Positions 1-7,654 of a stretch of 64,000 nt of DNA are shown piece by piece; position 1 is the first letter of the stretch; every line of letters starts with the position of its first letter. The stretch is from the NCBI GenBank assembly GCA_902802755.1, contig CADCNH010000002.1, positions 72,008 to 136,007 of the forward strand, in the 5' to 3' direction. A program made the position numbers and the translations under genes. The DNA is from an uncultured Bacteroidota bacterium. GTDB lineage: Bacteria; Bacteroidota; Bacteroidia; Bacteroidales; WCHB1-69. The notes below the pieces were generated by a model, which was not told the DNA's origin, ran no database searches, and saw only the letters and a program-made list of their open reading frames with translations.

Positions 1-1
1 T

Positions 2-535
2 GGTAACCTCACGGAAGAGAAAGGTTTTCCCAACGTGCTGAAAGTCGCTGTTTGGATAGCCCGTTTCAATCCGAAGGTGTCGGTGACTTTGAATGTTTTT
101 TCTTCCGATACATGGTCACAGGAGTCTTCACTGCCAGATAATCTGAAGCTGAATATCTCTCCGTATCAGCCTTTTGAACAGTTTTGCAAGCTTGCTGCCG
201 GGAATGATGTTTTTTTCGATTTGCGTAGTACTGATGCGGAAAACCAAAAATGCCTGCCCATCAAGTTGTTCTATTTTATGGCCATGGGAAGACCTGTTGT
301 ATATTCCGATTTGAAAGCTATACGCAAAGGCTGTCCCGAAATTGAGAGCTTTGGTCATCTGGTAAGACCTAATGATGCAGAGGCCATTGTGGATATAGTG
401 AATGCCTATCTCAAAAATGGGGATTTATACCGGCAACATTGTGATATGGCACGGCAGCTGGCCGAACAAAAATACAATTGGAAGGCAATAGAAGCCGATT
501 TCGTCCGTTTTATCCTTCAAGATGAGCAGCATTAA
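2..535 (+). CDS. Glycosyltransferase, C-terminal part (5' end outside window)
   Basis: The frame is open from base 2, so the gene starts upstream and only its last 177 residues are seen. They look like the nucleotide-sugar-binding half of a GT-B (group 1/family 4 type) glycosyltransferase: a segment with 'LPIKLFYFMAMGRPVVYSD', then a 'LVRPNDAEAIVDIVNAYL' stretch and a 'YNWKAIEADF' tail, the usual order at the end of this family. The likely role is sugar transfer during surface polysaccharide synthesis. It overlaps the following flippase gene by 14 bp, which supports one operon for polysaccharide assembly. Donor and acceptor sugars cannot be told. Confidence 0.8.
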   Translation, partial: GNLTEEKGFPNVLKVAVWIARFNPKVSVTLNVFSSDTWSQESSLPDNLKLNISPYQPFEQFCKLAAGNDVFFDLRSTDAENQKCLPIKLFYFMAMGRPVVYSDLKAIRKGCPEIESFGHLVRPNDAEAIVDIVNAYLKNGDLYRQHCDMARQLAEQKYNWKAIEADFVRFILQDEQH

Positions 536-1736
536 TCTGAAAACAAGTATTGTGGCCACTATTTTGAGCAAATCTCTGATACTTTTGCTCAATTTCGCGG
601 TTATCGTGTTGACAACACAGTTGTGGGGTGCTGATGGACGAGGCTCGGTGGCTATCTTTGTGGCCGATTTGAGCTTGATTTCCATCTTCGCCAATGTCTT
701 CACGGGGGGCAGTGTGTCGTATTTCTTCTCCCGACTGGGAACTTCCAAGTTGTCAACCGCAGCCTATTTGTGGTCGTTCATTGTGGCAACAGTGGGAGCA
801 TGTGTGCTATTGGCAACAGGTCAGCTGACCATAGCTCCGTTTATCTTTGTGGCCGCCGCTCTGATGGGAATGATAGCCTTCCACAATTCTCTTTTTGTAG
901 GAGGGCAGAAAATCAGTTTCTACAATTGGGTTACCGTGCTGCAGCCGGCATTGTTGCTGCTATGCATGCTGCTGTGTTTTGTGTTCTGGCCTCAGTTGGG
1001 CTATTATTGCTATTTCTTCGGACAGTCTTTCTCACTCTTGTTGATGCTGTTGATATGTGGATATTTACGACGTAAGATGAATGTCCGATTGCATTGGGAT
1101 TTCGACCACTCGTGCAATCGTCAGTTGTTTTCTTTTGGCTGGAAGACGGAGTTGAGCAGCCTTCTGCAGTTTTTCAATTACCGTTTGACTTATTACATGT
1201 TGGATTTCTACATCGGAAGGGGCTCGGTGGGCGTGTTTTCCATTGGTGTCACTATTGCCGAGGCGATATGGATTGTCAGCCGTAGCGTGTCGATGGTGCA
1301 GTATTCCAACGTGTTGAAACAAGGCAATACCTGGCAGTCGCGTAAGGAAACGATGATGCTTGCTTTGGTGAGCCTTGCTATTTCAGTGGCCTGTGTGCTC
1401 GTGATTGTTTTGCTGCCTTCCTCGTTGTTTACTTTTATCTTTGGTCCAGAATTTGGACAGGTGAACAGGGTGGTGCTGTTGCTGGCTCCGGGAATCCTGG
1501 CCATCGCTTTTTCCAATGTGCTGGGCAATTATTTCTCGGCTATCAGACATTTGAATGTGCTGATTGTAAAATCGGCTGTGGGACTATTATTTACCTTTGT
1601 TTTGTCGTTGTGGCTGATACCACAGTTTAAGATTGATGGGGCATGTCTGGTAAATGCGGCCTCATACGTGGTGTCGTCAGCGGTGCTTTTAGCTTATTAT
1701 CTTTCTAAAAAATCAATTCAAGATACGCATGAATAA
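522..1736 (+). CDS. Polysaccharide flippase, Wzx/MATE-like oligosaccharide transporter
   Basis: This 404-residue protein is almost entirely hydrophobic, with roughly 12 predicted membrane segments and an N-terminal 'LNFAVIVLTTQLWGADGRGSVAIF' region typical of polysaccharide biosynthesis (Wzx-type) exporters. Such proteins flip undecaprenyl-linked oligosaccharides across the inner membrane. The ATG at 522 lies inside the end of the glycosyltransferase gene (14-bp overlap) and the stop overlaps mtaB by 8 bp, so translation is probably coupled across three genes. The family is clear from hydropathy and context; the cargo is unknown. Confidence 0.8.
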   Translation: MSSINLKTSIVATILSKSLILLLNFAVIVLTTQLWGADGRGSVAIFVADLSLISIFANVFTGGSVSYFFSRLGTSKLSTAAYLWSFIVATVGACVLLATGQLTIAPFIFVAAALMGMIAFHNSLFVGGQKISFYNWVTVLQPALLLLCMLLCFVFWPQLGYYCYFFGQSFSLLLMLLICGYLRRKMNVRLHWDFDHSCNRQLFSFGWKTELSSLLQFFNYRLTYYMLDFYIGRGSVGVFSIGVTIAEAIWIVSRSVSMVQYSNVLKQGNTWQSRKETMMLALVSLAISVACVLVIVLLPSSLFTFIFGPEFGQVNRVVLLLAPGILAIAFSNVLGNYFSAIRHLNVLIVKSAVGLLFTFVLSLWLIPQFKIDGACLVNAASYVVSSAVLLAYYLSKKSIQDTHE

Positions 1737-2946
1737 GACTTTTGCCGTTTATACTTTTGGTTGTAAGCTTAATTTCAGTGAGTCTTCGGACATGGCCCGT
1801 CGCTTGCGTGAGCTGGGCTGGCAGGAGTCGGATGAGCCCGAGGCTATTATCGTGAACAGCTGTGCGGTGACCCATGCGGCGGAGAAGAAAGTAAGAAACT
1901 ATGCGGCTCATCTGCATCGTGAATATCCCAATGCACGTATTGTGGTGGTGGGTTGCTACGCTTCATTGCAAGCGGAGGTAATCCGCCAGTGGGCTGGGGT
2001 AGAGGCGGTTTTCGGCAATCGCGACAAACTGCATGCGGTCAATCATATTTTAGGTCTGCCAATACCGGAAACACCGACATTTTTCTCCACCTATTCCTCG
2101 AACGACCGCACCCGTTCCTTCCTGAAAATCCAAGACGGTTGTGATTATTATTGCACTTATTGCACCGTGGCCGCTGCCCGTGGCGAAAGCCGCAGCGACA
2201 GTATCGAACATGTGTTGCAGAATATCGAGAAAATCCATGCGGAAGGACTGAAAGAGGTGAATATCACAGGCGTGAATTTAGGTACTTTCGGTAAGGGGAC
2301 GGATGAGAATTTCTATGACTTGCTGAAAGCTATTGATAAACAACATTTGGTGGAACGCGTGCGTATTTCTTCCATTGAGCCGAATCTGCTGACAGATGAA
2401 ATTATTGAGTTAGTAGCCCAATCGGATATACTGATGCCTCATTTCCATATTCCACTACAATCGGGCTGTGATAAGACTTTGTCCATGATGAAACGTAGGT
2501 ATAAGCGTGCATTGTTTCAGGAAAAAATATTGAAAATAAAGCAGTTGATGTCAGATGCCTGCATCGCTATCGATATTATTGCGGGTTTTCCTGGTGAAAC
2601 GGAAGAAGATTTCAGAGATAGCTTTGACTTTGTTAAAAGTTTGCCATTGAGTTATTTGCATGTGTTTACTTATTCCCGTCGTCCTGGCACTCCTGCCGCA
2701 GCCATGAAAGAACAGGTACCGGAACAGGTCAAGCATGACCGTACCAACCGACTTCTGGAATTATCGGAAACAAAGAAACGCTTCTTCTATCACGAGCATG
2801 TTGGCGAAACACGTCCCGTCTTGTGGGAGTCGGAAAATGTTGACGGCAAAATGTTCGGTTTCACTGACAACTACATCAAAGTCGCTGCTCCCTTCAATCC
2901 CGACTGGGTCAATGAAATACTACCATTCACCCTTAATTTAGAATAG
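1729..2946 (+). CDS. mtaB: tRNA (N6-threonylcarbamoyladenosine(37)-C2)-methylthiotransferase MtaB
   Basis: A radical-SAM methylthiotransferase of 405 residues. The UPF0004 domain carries the cluster cysteines C12, C45 and C76. The radical-SAM motif is C138-x3-C142-x2-C145 ('CDYYCTYC'), and a TRAM-like domain ends the protein. 'YTFGCKLNFSES' is typical of MtaB rather than MiaB or RimO. The enzyme converts t6A37 of ANN-decoding tRNAs to ms2t6A37. Its substrate is made by the TsaD pathway, and tsaD lies at 27.2 kb. It overlaps the flippase gene by 8 bp, an unusual partner that suggests loose operon membership. Confidence 0.92.
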   Translation: MNKTFAVYTFGCKLNFSESSDMARRLRELGWQESDEPEAIIVNSCAVTHAAEKKVRNYAAHLHREYPNARIVVVGCYASLQAEVIRQWAGVEAVFGNRDKLHAVNHILGLPIPETPTFFSTYSSNDRTRSFLKIQDGCDYYCTYCTVAAARGESRSDSIEHVLQNIEKIHAEGLKEVNITGVNLGTFGKGTDENFYDLLKAIDKQHLVERVRISSIEPNLLTDEIIELVAQSDILMPHFHIPLQSGCDKTLSMMKRRYKRALFQEKILKIKQLMSDACIAIDIIAGFPGETEEDFRDSFDFVKSLPLSYLHVFTYSRRPGTPAAAMKEQVPEQVKHDRTNRLLELSETKKRFFYHEHVGETRPVLWESENVDGKMFGFTDNYIKVAAPFNPDWVNEILPFTLNLE

Positions 2947-3052
2947 CTCAAGTCGGTTTGGGTTTATGTGTTGAAAAACAATATGGGATGTATTGCAAGC
3001 TAATTATCTGAGATTAAAAGCGTTTCTTTTTTGAAAAAATTTTTTTAAGAAT

Positions 3053-3084
3053 TTTGTTCTATATAAATTTTTTTTGTATTTTTG
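3053..3084 (+). promoter_or_regulatory. Bacteroidota-type promoter
   Basis: TATTTTTG (-7 box, 3077-3084) follows TTTG (-33 box, 3053-3056) with a 20-base gap. Transcription should start near 3090, which excludes the upstream ATG at 3054 for the next gene. Confidence 0.7.
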
Positions 3085-3107
3085 CCATCGAATTAATGAA
3101 AGGAACT

Positions 3108-3719
3108 ATGACTATATTTGAGATTGTAATATCTGTTATTTCAGCACTGGCAGCTGTCGGTATATTTTCTGGTTTATACAAGATTGGAAATAAAATTGGT
3201 GGTTTTGAGAAATTGATTAATAATATTGAAATCTCAATGAAAAAACTGCCTTGTGAACAACATGGGAAAAGTTTGCGGGATTTGCATGATGATGTTTTAG
3301 CAATAAAAACATTTTTAACTAGTAAGTATAAAAATGCAGAAGCTATTTGGGGAGTTAAGCATAGTCCGACAATGCTTAATGAAAATGGTATCACTCTTTT
3401 TAAGAATATTAAAGGAGATACTTTTTTATCAAAAAATAAAGATTTTCTAATTGAAAAGATCAAAAAGAAAAAGCCCAAGACTCCACTTGATGTGGAAATT
3501 GACGCTCATGAGGTTCTTATAGAAAATACTGATGGAGAAATGTTTAATGCCTTGAAAAATTGGGTATACGAAAGTCCTGCGCTACAAATATGGGAAGGAG
3601 ATACGGCTAAAAGCTATACGGTGAGTTTATATGACGTGTGTTATGTGCTGAGTATTCCTCTACGAGATATGTATCTTAAGCTATATCCAGATGTTTTGCC
3701 TGCAACGCAAGTGATATGA
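3108..3719 (+). CDS. Hypothetical membrane-anchored protein
   Basis: I do not recognise this protein (203 residues from the ATG at 3108, which follows a purine-rich AAAGGA; the ATG at 3096 is an alternative). One N-terminal membrane helix ('IFEIVISVISALAAVGIFSG') is followed by a coiled-coil-like stretch with 'CEQHGKSLRDLHDDVLAIKTFL' and a soluble C-terminal domain. It stands alone with its own promoter between mtaB and a convergent lipoprotein gene. Its base composition is clearly more A+T-rich than its neighbours, with many AAA, TTA and ATA codons, so recent acquisition is plausible. The layout resembles small signalling or defence accessory proteins, but nothing specific supports that. Confidence 0.6.
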   Translation: MTIFEIVISVISALAAVGIFSGLYKIGNKIGGFEKLINNIEISMKKLPCEQHGKSLRDLHDDVLAIKTFLTSKYKNAEAIWGVKHSPTMLNENGITLFKNIKGDTFLSKNKDFLIEKIKKKKPKTPLDVEIDAHEVLIENTDGEMFNALKNWVYESPALQIWEGDTAKSYTVSLYDVCYVLSIPLRDMYLKLYPDVLPATQVI

Positions 3720-3723
3720 GCTA

Positions 3724-3755
3724 AACTTTCAGTTTTCAGCTGTCAATTTTCAGTT
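3724..3755. repeat. Heptamer array covering a stop codon
   Basis: On the minus strand the units read CTGAAAA, TTGACAG, CTGAAAA, CTGAAAG. The TGA stop of the leftward Ig-like lipoprotein gene (3752-3750) lies inside the first unit. Confidence 0.8.
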
Positions 3756-5435
3756 TAGTACAAAGTCCTCCTCTATATCCCAATACCCCCGGATGTTAAT
3801 GGGTTTGTCGAAGAAGAAAATCTCCTCGGGCTGCAGTCTCTCGCGGTAGTTGCCTGTGTCCCAGCGACCATTGTTATTGCGGTCTTTGACCACCCGGATT
3901 TTGTAATTGCCAGGTTCTAAATGGGTGTAATTGATGGTACGCTCACTACTGATGACATCTTGTTGCAGTACACCACCTTTGTTGTTGAGCAGATATACCA
4001 AATACTGGCAGGAGCGATCCCCTATACTGTAGTTGATTTGCAAATTGCCATAGTCCTTTTCTGTCTTGGTAGTAAAACGCACGTTGATACTGTCGTTGGT
4101 GATGCCATTGTATCCGTAAAATACAGAATCCCGGATGAAAATGCTATACGGCAGTTTTTCCTCGAAAGGATAGTCTATGGGGAAACTGAGCAGGAATGTG
4201 TCTGGTAAAGTGTAGGTCTTTACGATGGTGTCGTTGCCGCTTCTCAGTAGTTTGCAAATTCTTATGTCAAAAGTGCATGGCTTGACGGGGTAGGAGAAAT
4301 GAAGGGTCAAAGGTTTGAAAATGTTCTCTTTGTCGGTCACATTCACTTTGAGCGATACTTTGTCATTTGTTTTTCTGCCACGGTTTGCTCCGCCTTGTTT
4401 GCTTTTTTTGAAAGGGGATATTTTAATGGTATCGATATGATGTTGGTCAACAGTGAATTCGTACAGGGCTGTGTCTGTAATAGGTTCTTTCAGATACCAA
4501 TAAACACTGTCGAGACTTTGGGATATCACTTGGAAATACTTCAATTCCTGGCCGCCTAAAAAACGGGCGGAGAAACTGCTGAAATCGGTTTTGTAAGGGA
4601 ATATATAGATGTTCTCCGTGGTGTTAATGTATTTTTGCAATACTTGATTGCTATCGCGTTCGGTAAATAATGCCAATCTGAGCGGGTTTGCGTCCTTTGT
4701 GCTACCTCTTCTGGAAACATTTTTGTCTTCGGTAGTGCTGTCTTGTATAGGTACGTAGGCTTCTACAAGGGTATCGGAGAATGCGATGCTTTCGTTGGGC
4801 AGGTCATAGATTAGATTGCTGTTGATATCGTTGAGGGCGAATAGTTTATATTTGCCGGGCTTAATGTTGTTAAAGACAAATTCGCCATTGTTTTTGCTCT
4901 TGGTGAGATAGGTGGGTCGAACGCTATAGGGCAAGGAGTCGATATCTCTTTCATACAGAAAAATATAGATGTCTTTGGCGTCATTTAGGGTCAAAGCTTC
5001 TTTTATTTTCCCCTTGATCATGATGGAGTCAATATGGTCGCCCGTGGAAAAGCTATAGGTGTAAATCGACAGAGGGTTGCCTTCCGTGTAGTCTTTGATG
5101 GTTTCGGCAAGTACGATGCTATAGGTGGTGTTGCTGCGAAGGGTGTCTGGCAATTTGATGACTACCGATTTACCTGCGATTTCCAGCTCGGGATTTTGGT
5201 TGAGGGGAGGAGAGACAATAACAGTTTTTGATGGGTTGTTAAGCACCACAAACTCGTTGAAGGTGATTTTGATGGATTTGCTCCTGAACTGCGTGGAGTT
5301 GTTGGCAGGTGCTTCCTTGACCACCTTGGGCGGCGTTGTATCCTTCGGTCCGCCAACAGGAGTGACAATCTTGGCACACCCGGCCAGCAGAAACATCATA
5401 ATCACAAACAAGCCAACATTCCGTTTCATTGCCAT
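3750..5435 (-). CDS. Ig-like domain lipoprotein (Big_5/SbsA-like)
   Basis: A 561-residue lipoprotein: signal peptide with lipobox LAGC at C20, then 'VTPVGGPKDTTPPKVVKEAPANNST' leading into an Ig-like Big_5-type domain ('SIKITFNEFVVLNNPSKTVIVSPPL'). This is a common Bacteroidota architecture. Later there is a carboxypeptidase-regulatory-like stretch ('FVFNNIKPGKYKLFALNDINSNLIYD') and another near the C-terminus. It probably sits on the periplasmic or outer face of the outer membrane, role unknown. ATGs at 5435 and 5429 are both possible; a TATCTTTG box just upstream suggests a very short leader. The stop codon lies in a heptamer repeat. Confidence 0.8.
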   Translation of the reverse strand: MAMKRNVGLFVIMMFLLAGCAKIVTPVGGPKDTTPPKVVKEAPANNSTQFRSKSIKITFNEFVVLNNPSKTVIVSPPLNQNPELEIAGKSVVIKLPDTLRSNTTYSIVLAETIKDYTEGNPLSIYTYSFSTGDHIDSIMIKGKIKEALTLNDAKDIYIFLYERDIDSLPYSVRPTYLTKSKNNGEFVFNNIKPGKYKLFALNDINSNLIYDLPNESIAFSDTLVEAYVPIQDSTTEDKNVSRRGSTKDANPLRLALFTERDSNQVLQKYINTTENIYIFPYKTDFSSFSARFLGGQELKYFQVISQSLDSVYWYLKEPITDTALYEFTVDQHHIDTIKISPFKKSKQGGANRGRKTNDKVSLKVNVTDKENIFKPLTLHFSYPVKPCTFDIRICKLLRSGNDTIVKTYTLPDTFLLSFPIDYPFEEKLPYSIFIRDSVFYGYNGITNDSINVRFTTKTEKDYGNLQINYSIGDRSCQYLVYLLNNKGGVLQQDVISSERTINYTHLEPGNYKIRVVKDRNNNGRWDTGNYRERLQPEEIFFFDKPINIRGYWDIEEDFVLN

Positions 5436-5449
5436 AAAGTAACAAAATG

Positions 5450-5457
5450 CAAAGATA
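5450..5457 (-). promoter_or_regulatory. -7 box for the Ig-like lipoprotein gene
   Basis: TATCTTTG on the minus strand, 15 bases before the ATG at 5435. Confidence 0.55.
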
Positions 5458-5469
5458 CAAAAAAATGTG

Positions 5470-5682
5470 CAAATTAGTTAATTGGCAAATTAGTTAATTA
5501 GAAAAATAGCGAATGTTTTTAACATGCTGATTTTCAATACGCATATTAAATTAGCAATTATTCCTATTTCCTAAAATAATTAGCACATTTGCACATTAAC
5601 TAATTTGCTAATTCAATTAGCACATTGGCACATTAGCACATTAGCACATTAGCACATTAACTAATTTGCTAATTTGCTAATT
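5470..5682. repeat. Octamer repeats in a divergent intergenic region
   Basis: The 280-bp gap between the lipoprotein and AMP nucleosidase genes is AT-rich. At 5616-5682 it holds about eight tandem 8-mers (ATTAGCAC, ATTGGCAC, three ATTAGCAC, ATTAACTA, two ATTTGCTA). Related copies (ATTAGTTA, ATTGGCAA) lie at 5474-5500. The same words recur near 21370 and 43620. Confidence 0.75.
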
Positions 5683-5696
5683 ATTTTGTATTTTTG
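5665..5696 (+). promoter_or_regulatory. Promoter of AMP nucleosidase
   Basis: TTTG at 5665-5668, a 20-base gap, then TATTTTTG at 5689-5696. The -33 box is supplied by the octamer repeat. The position supports the ATG at 5716 over the in-frame codon at 5674. Confidence 0.65.
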
Positions 5697-5715
5697 CCAG
5701 TTAAAAGAATTAACA

Positions 5716-6495
5716 ATGACAAAAGCTGAAATTGTAGCCAATTGGCTGCCTCGATATACGGGAATGCCCGTGGAAAAGTTCGGTAAATATATTATTCTGA
5801 CGAATTTCAAGAATTATATTGATAATTTTTCCGAACTGATGGACGTCCGTATCCATGGCGAAGACCGTCCCATGCAAAGCGCTACCAAGGACGATATTTC
5901 CATCATCAATTTCTCCATGGGAAGCCCTATGGCCGCCACCATTATGGACTTGCTGACAGCAGTTATGCCCAAAGCTGTACTTTTCTTAGGTAAATGCGGA
6001 GGATTGAAACCCTATATTGGATTGGGCGAGCTCCTGCTGCCTATCGCTGCTATCAGGGGCGAGGGTACCTCCAACGACTATTTTCCAGTAGAAGTCCCGT
6101 CACTGCCGGCATTTAACCTGGAAAAGGCTATCTCCTCCACCATCCGCGACTATGGTCGTGACTATTGGACAGGTACGGTTTATACCACCAACCGCCGTGT
6201 ATGGGAGCATGATGAGCGTTTTAAGGAATATCTGAAGAGAATCCGTGCCACTGCTGTGGATATGGAAACTGCCACACTTTTCTCTGTTGGCTTTTACAAT
6301 CGTATCCCGACGGGCGCCCTTCTGCTGGTCTCCGACCAGCCGACTATGCCCGACGGCATCAAAACGGAGAAGAGTGACAAACAGGTAACCGAAAATTTCT
6401 CTCAGCAGCATCTGCAAATCGGTATTGATTCCCTGAAACAGCTGATCAACAAGGGTACTACTGTGAAACATTTGAAATTTGACTATTACGAATAA
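5716..6495 (+). CDS. amn: AMP nucleosidase
   Basis: A 259-residue protein of the nucleoside phosphorylase fold. The central 'PKAVLFLGKCGGLKPYIGLGELLLPIAAIRGEGTSNDY' and late 'VDMETATLFSVGF' blocks are the nucleoside-binding and purine/ribose-binding motifs of this superfamily. The short form is the one annotated as AMP nucleosidase in Bacteroidota. It hydrolyses AMP to adenine and ribose 5-phosphate in purine salvage. The start at 5716 (MTKAEIV) was chosen because the promoter -7 box ends at 5696. holA follows 11 bp downstream, so the two are probably co-transcribed. Another phosphorylase specificity cannot be fully excluded. Confidence 0.85.
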   Translation: MTKAEIVANWLPRYTGMPVEKFGKYIILTNFKNYIDNFSELMDVRIHGEDRPMQSATKDDISIINFSMGSPMAATIMDLLTAVMPKAVLFLGKCGGLKPYIGLGELLLPIAAIRGEGTSNDYFPVEVPSLPAFNLEKAISSTIRDYGRDYWTGTVYTTNRRVWEHDERFKEYLKRIRATAVDMETATLFSVGFYNRIPTGALLLVSDQPTMPDGIKTEKSDKQVTENFSQQHLQIGIDSLKQLINKGTTVKHLKFDYYE

Positions 6496-6506
6496 AAATA
6501 AGCTCT

Positions 6507-7508
6507 ATGGCTGCTGCTAAGTTTGAAGATGTGATGAGCCAGCTGAAAAGCGGCCAGTTTGCCCCGGTGTATCTGCTGATGGGCGAAGAACCTTTTTATA
6601 TCGATCGCATTTCAGATTATATTGAAAATAATGCACTACCAGAGGAAGAACGTGATTTCAACCAGGTGGTGCTCTATGGCCGTGATACAACACCCGACGA
6701 GGTCGTGGCCAATGCTAAGGAGTTCGCCTTTGGAGCCGACCATCGTGTGGTCATCCTTAAGGAAGCCAAGGACTTGTCTAAAATAGATTTACTGACCTCT
6801 TACTTTGCTCATCCTCAGCCTTCTACCATTTTGGTAATATGCCACAAATATGGGAAACTGAAAGCTGCCCAGTACAAGGGTTGTGACAAGTCAACAGTTA
6901 TTTTCACATCTGATCCCATCAAAGACTATCAATTGCCGGCATGGGTGCAGAAACAGGCCAAAGAGCATAACTTCTCACTGAATCCACAGGCGGCAGGTAT
7001 TCTTGCGGAAAATATCGGCAATGACCTTACCCGTATCAACAACGAGTTCAAAAAACTGAAAATCATCCTCCCCGAAGGTACTGAGATTACACCGGATATC
7101 ATCGAAAAAAATATTGGTATCAGTAAAGAATACAATATTTTTGAATTGCAAAATGCTCTGGGAGAACGAAATGCGGATAAGGCTTTCAAAATCTGCCTGA
7201 ATTTCACGCATAATATGAAGGAAAATCCCAATACGAAGACTATTGCGGTGCTCTATACTTTTTATAGTAAGATGTTGGCATACATGCTTTTGCCCGATAA
7301 TTCACCTGAAAATCTGGAAAGAATATACGGGAAAGTGAACCCCTTCGTGATGGATATCAACCGTCGCTATGCCAGTCGCTACTCCTTGGCACAAGTGCGT
7401 AGAATCATTTCCGTGCTCCGTGAATATGATGTGAAATCAAAAGGTGTTGATAGTGATGCTCCTGGCGAAGAACTTTTGATGGAGATGATTTATAAGATTT
7501 TGCATTAA
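6507..7508 (+). CDS. holA: DNA polymerase III subunit delta
   Basis: This 333-residue protein has the HolA order of domains: an N-terminal 'FAPVYLLMGEEPFYIDRISDYI' nucleotide-fold start, a middle 'NIGNDLTRINNEFKKL' segment, and a helical C-terminal collar domain ending 'LLMEMIYKIL'. Delta is the clamp-loader subunit that opens the sliding clamp. The gene follows amn after 11 bp and probably shares its transcript. Length is usual for the family. Confidence 0.9.
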   Translation: MAAAKFEDVMSQLKSGQFAPVYLLMGEEPFYIDRISDYIENNALPEEERDFNQVVLYGRDTTPDEVVANAKEFAFGADHRVVILKEAKDLSKIDLLTSYFAHPQPSTILVICHKYGKLKAAQYKGCDKSTVIFTSDPIKDYQLPAWVQKQAKEHNFSLNPQAAGILAENIGNDLTRINNEFKKLKIILPEGTEITPDIIEKNIGISKEYNIFELQNALGERNADKAFKICLNFTHNMKENPNTKTIAVLYTFYSKMLAYMLLPDNSPENLERIYGKVNPFVMDINRRYASRYSLAQVRRIISVLREYDVKSKGVDSDAPGEELLMEMIYKILH

Positions 7509-7611
7509 TTTTTTAACTTGTATTAATATTTTTAAATGGCTGATTCAGAGTTGTTTGTGTTTTGAATCAATCATTTTATGTTGATGTATCATAATTATTC
7601 GTATTTTTGCA

Positions 7612-7619
7612 AACTTTTT
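7612..7619 (+). promoter_or_regulatory. -7 box for the TonB-dependent receptor gene
   Basis: TATTTTTG, 35 bases before the ATG at 7655. I see no clear -33 box. Confidence 0.55.
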
Positions 7620-7654
7620 TTTGTTCACATAAATATTGATATAAATATAGATAC

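Noticed and set aside
5616-5682. Short regular repeats considered as CRISPR or iterons
   Set aside because: Units are eight bases without spacers, and no replication or cas gene is near.
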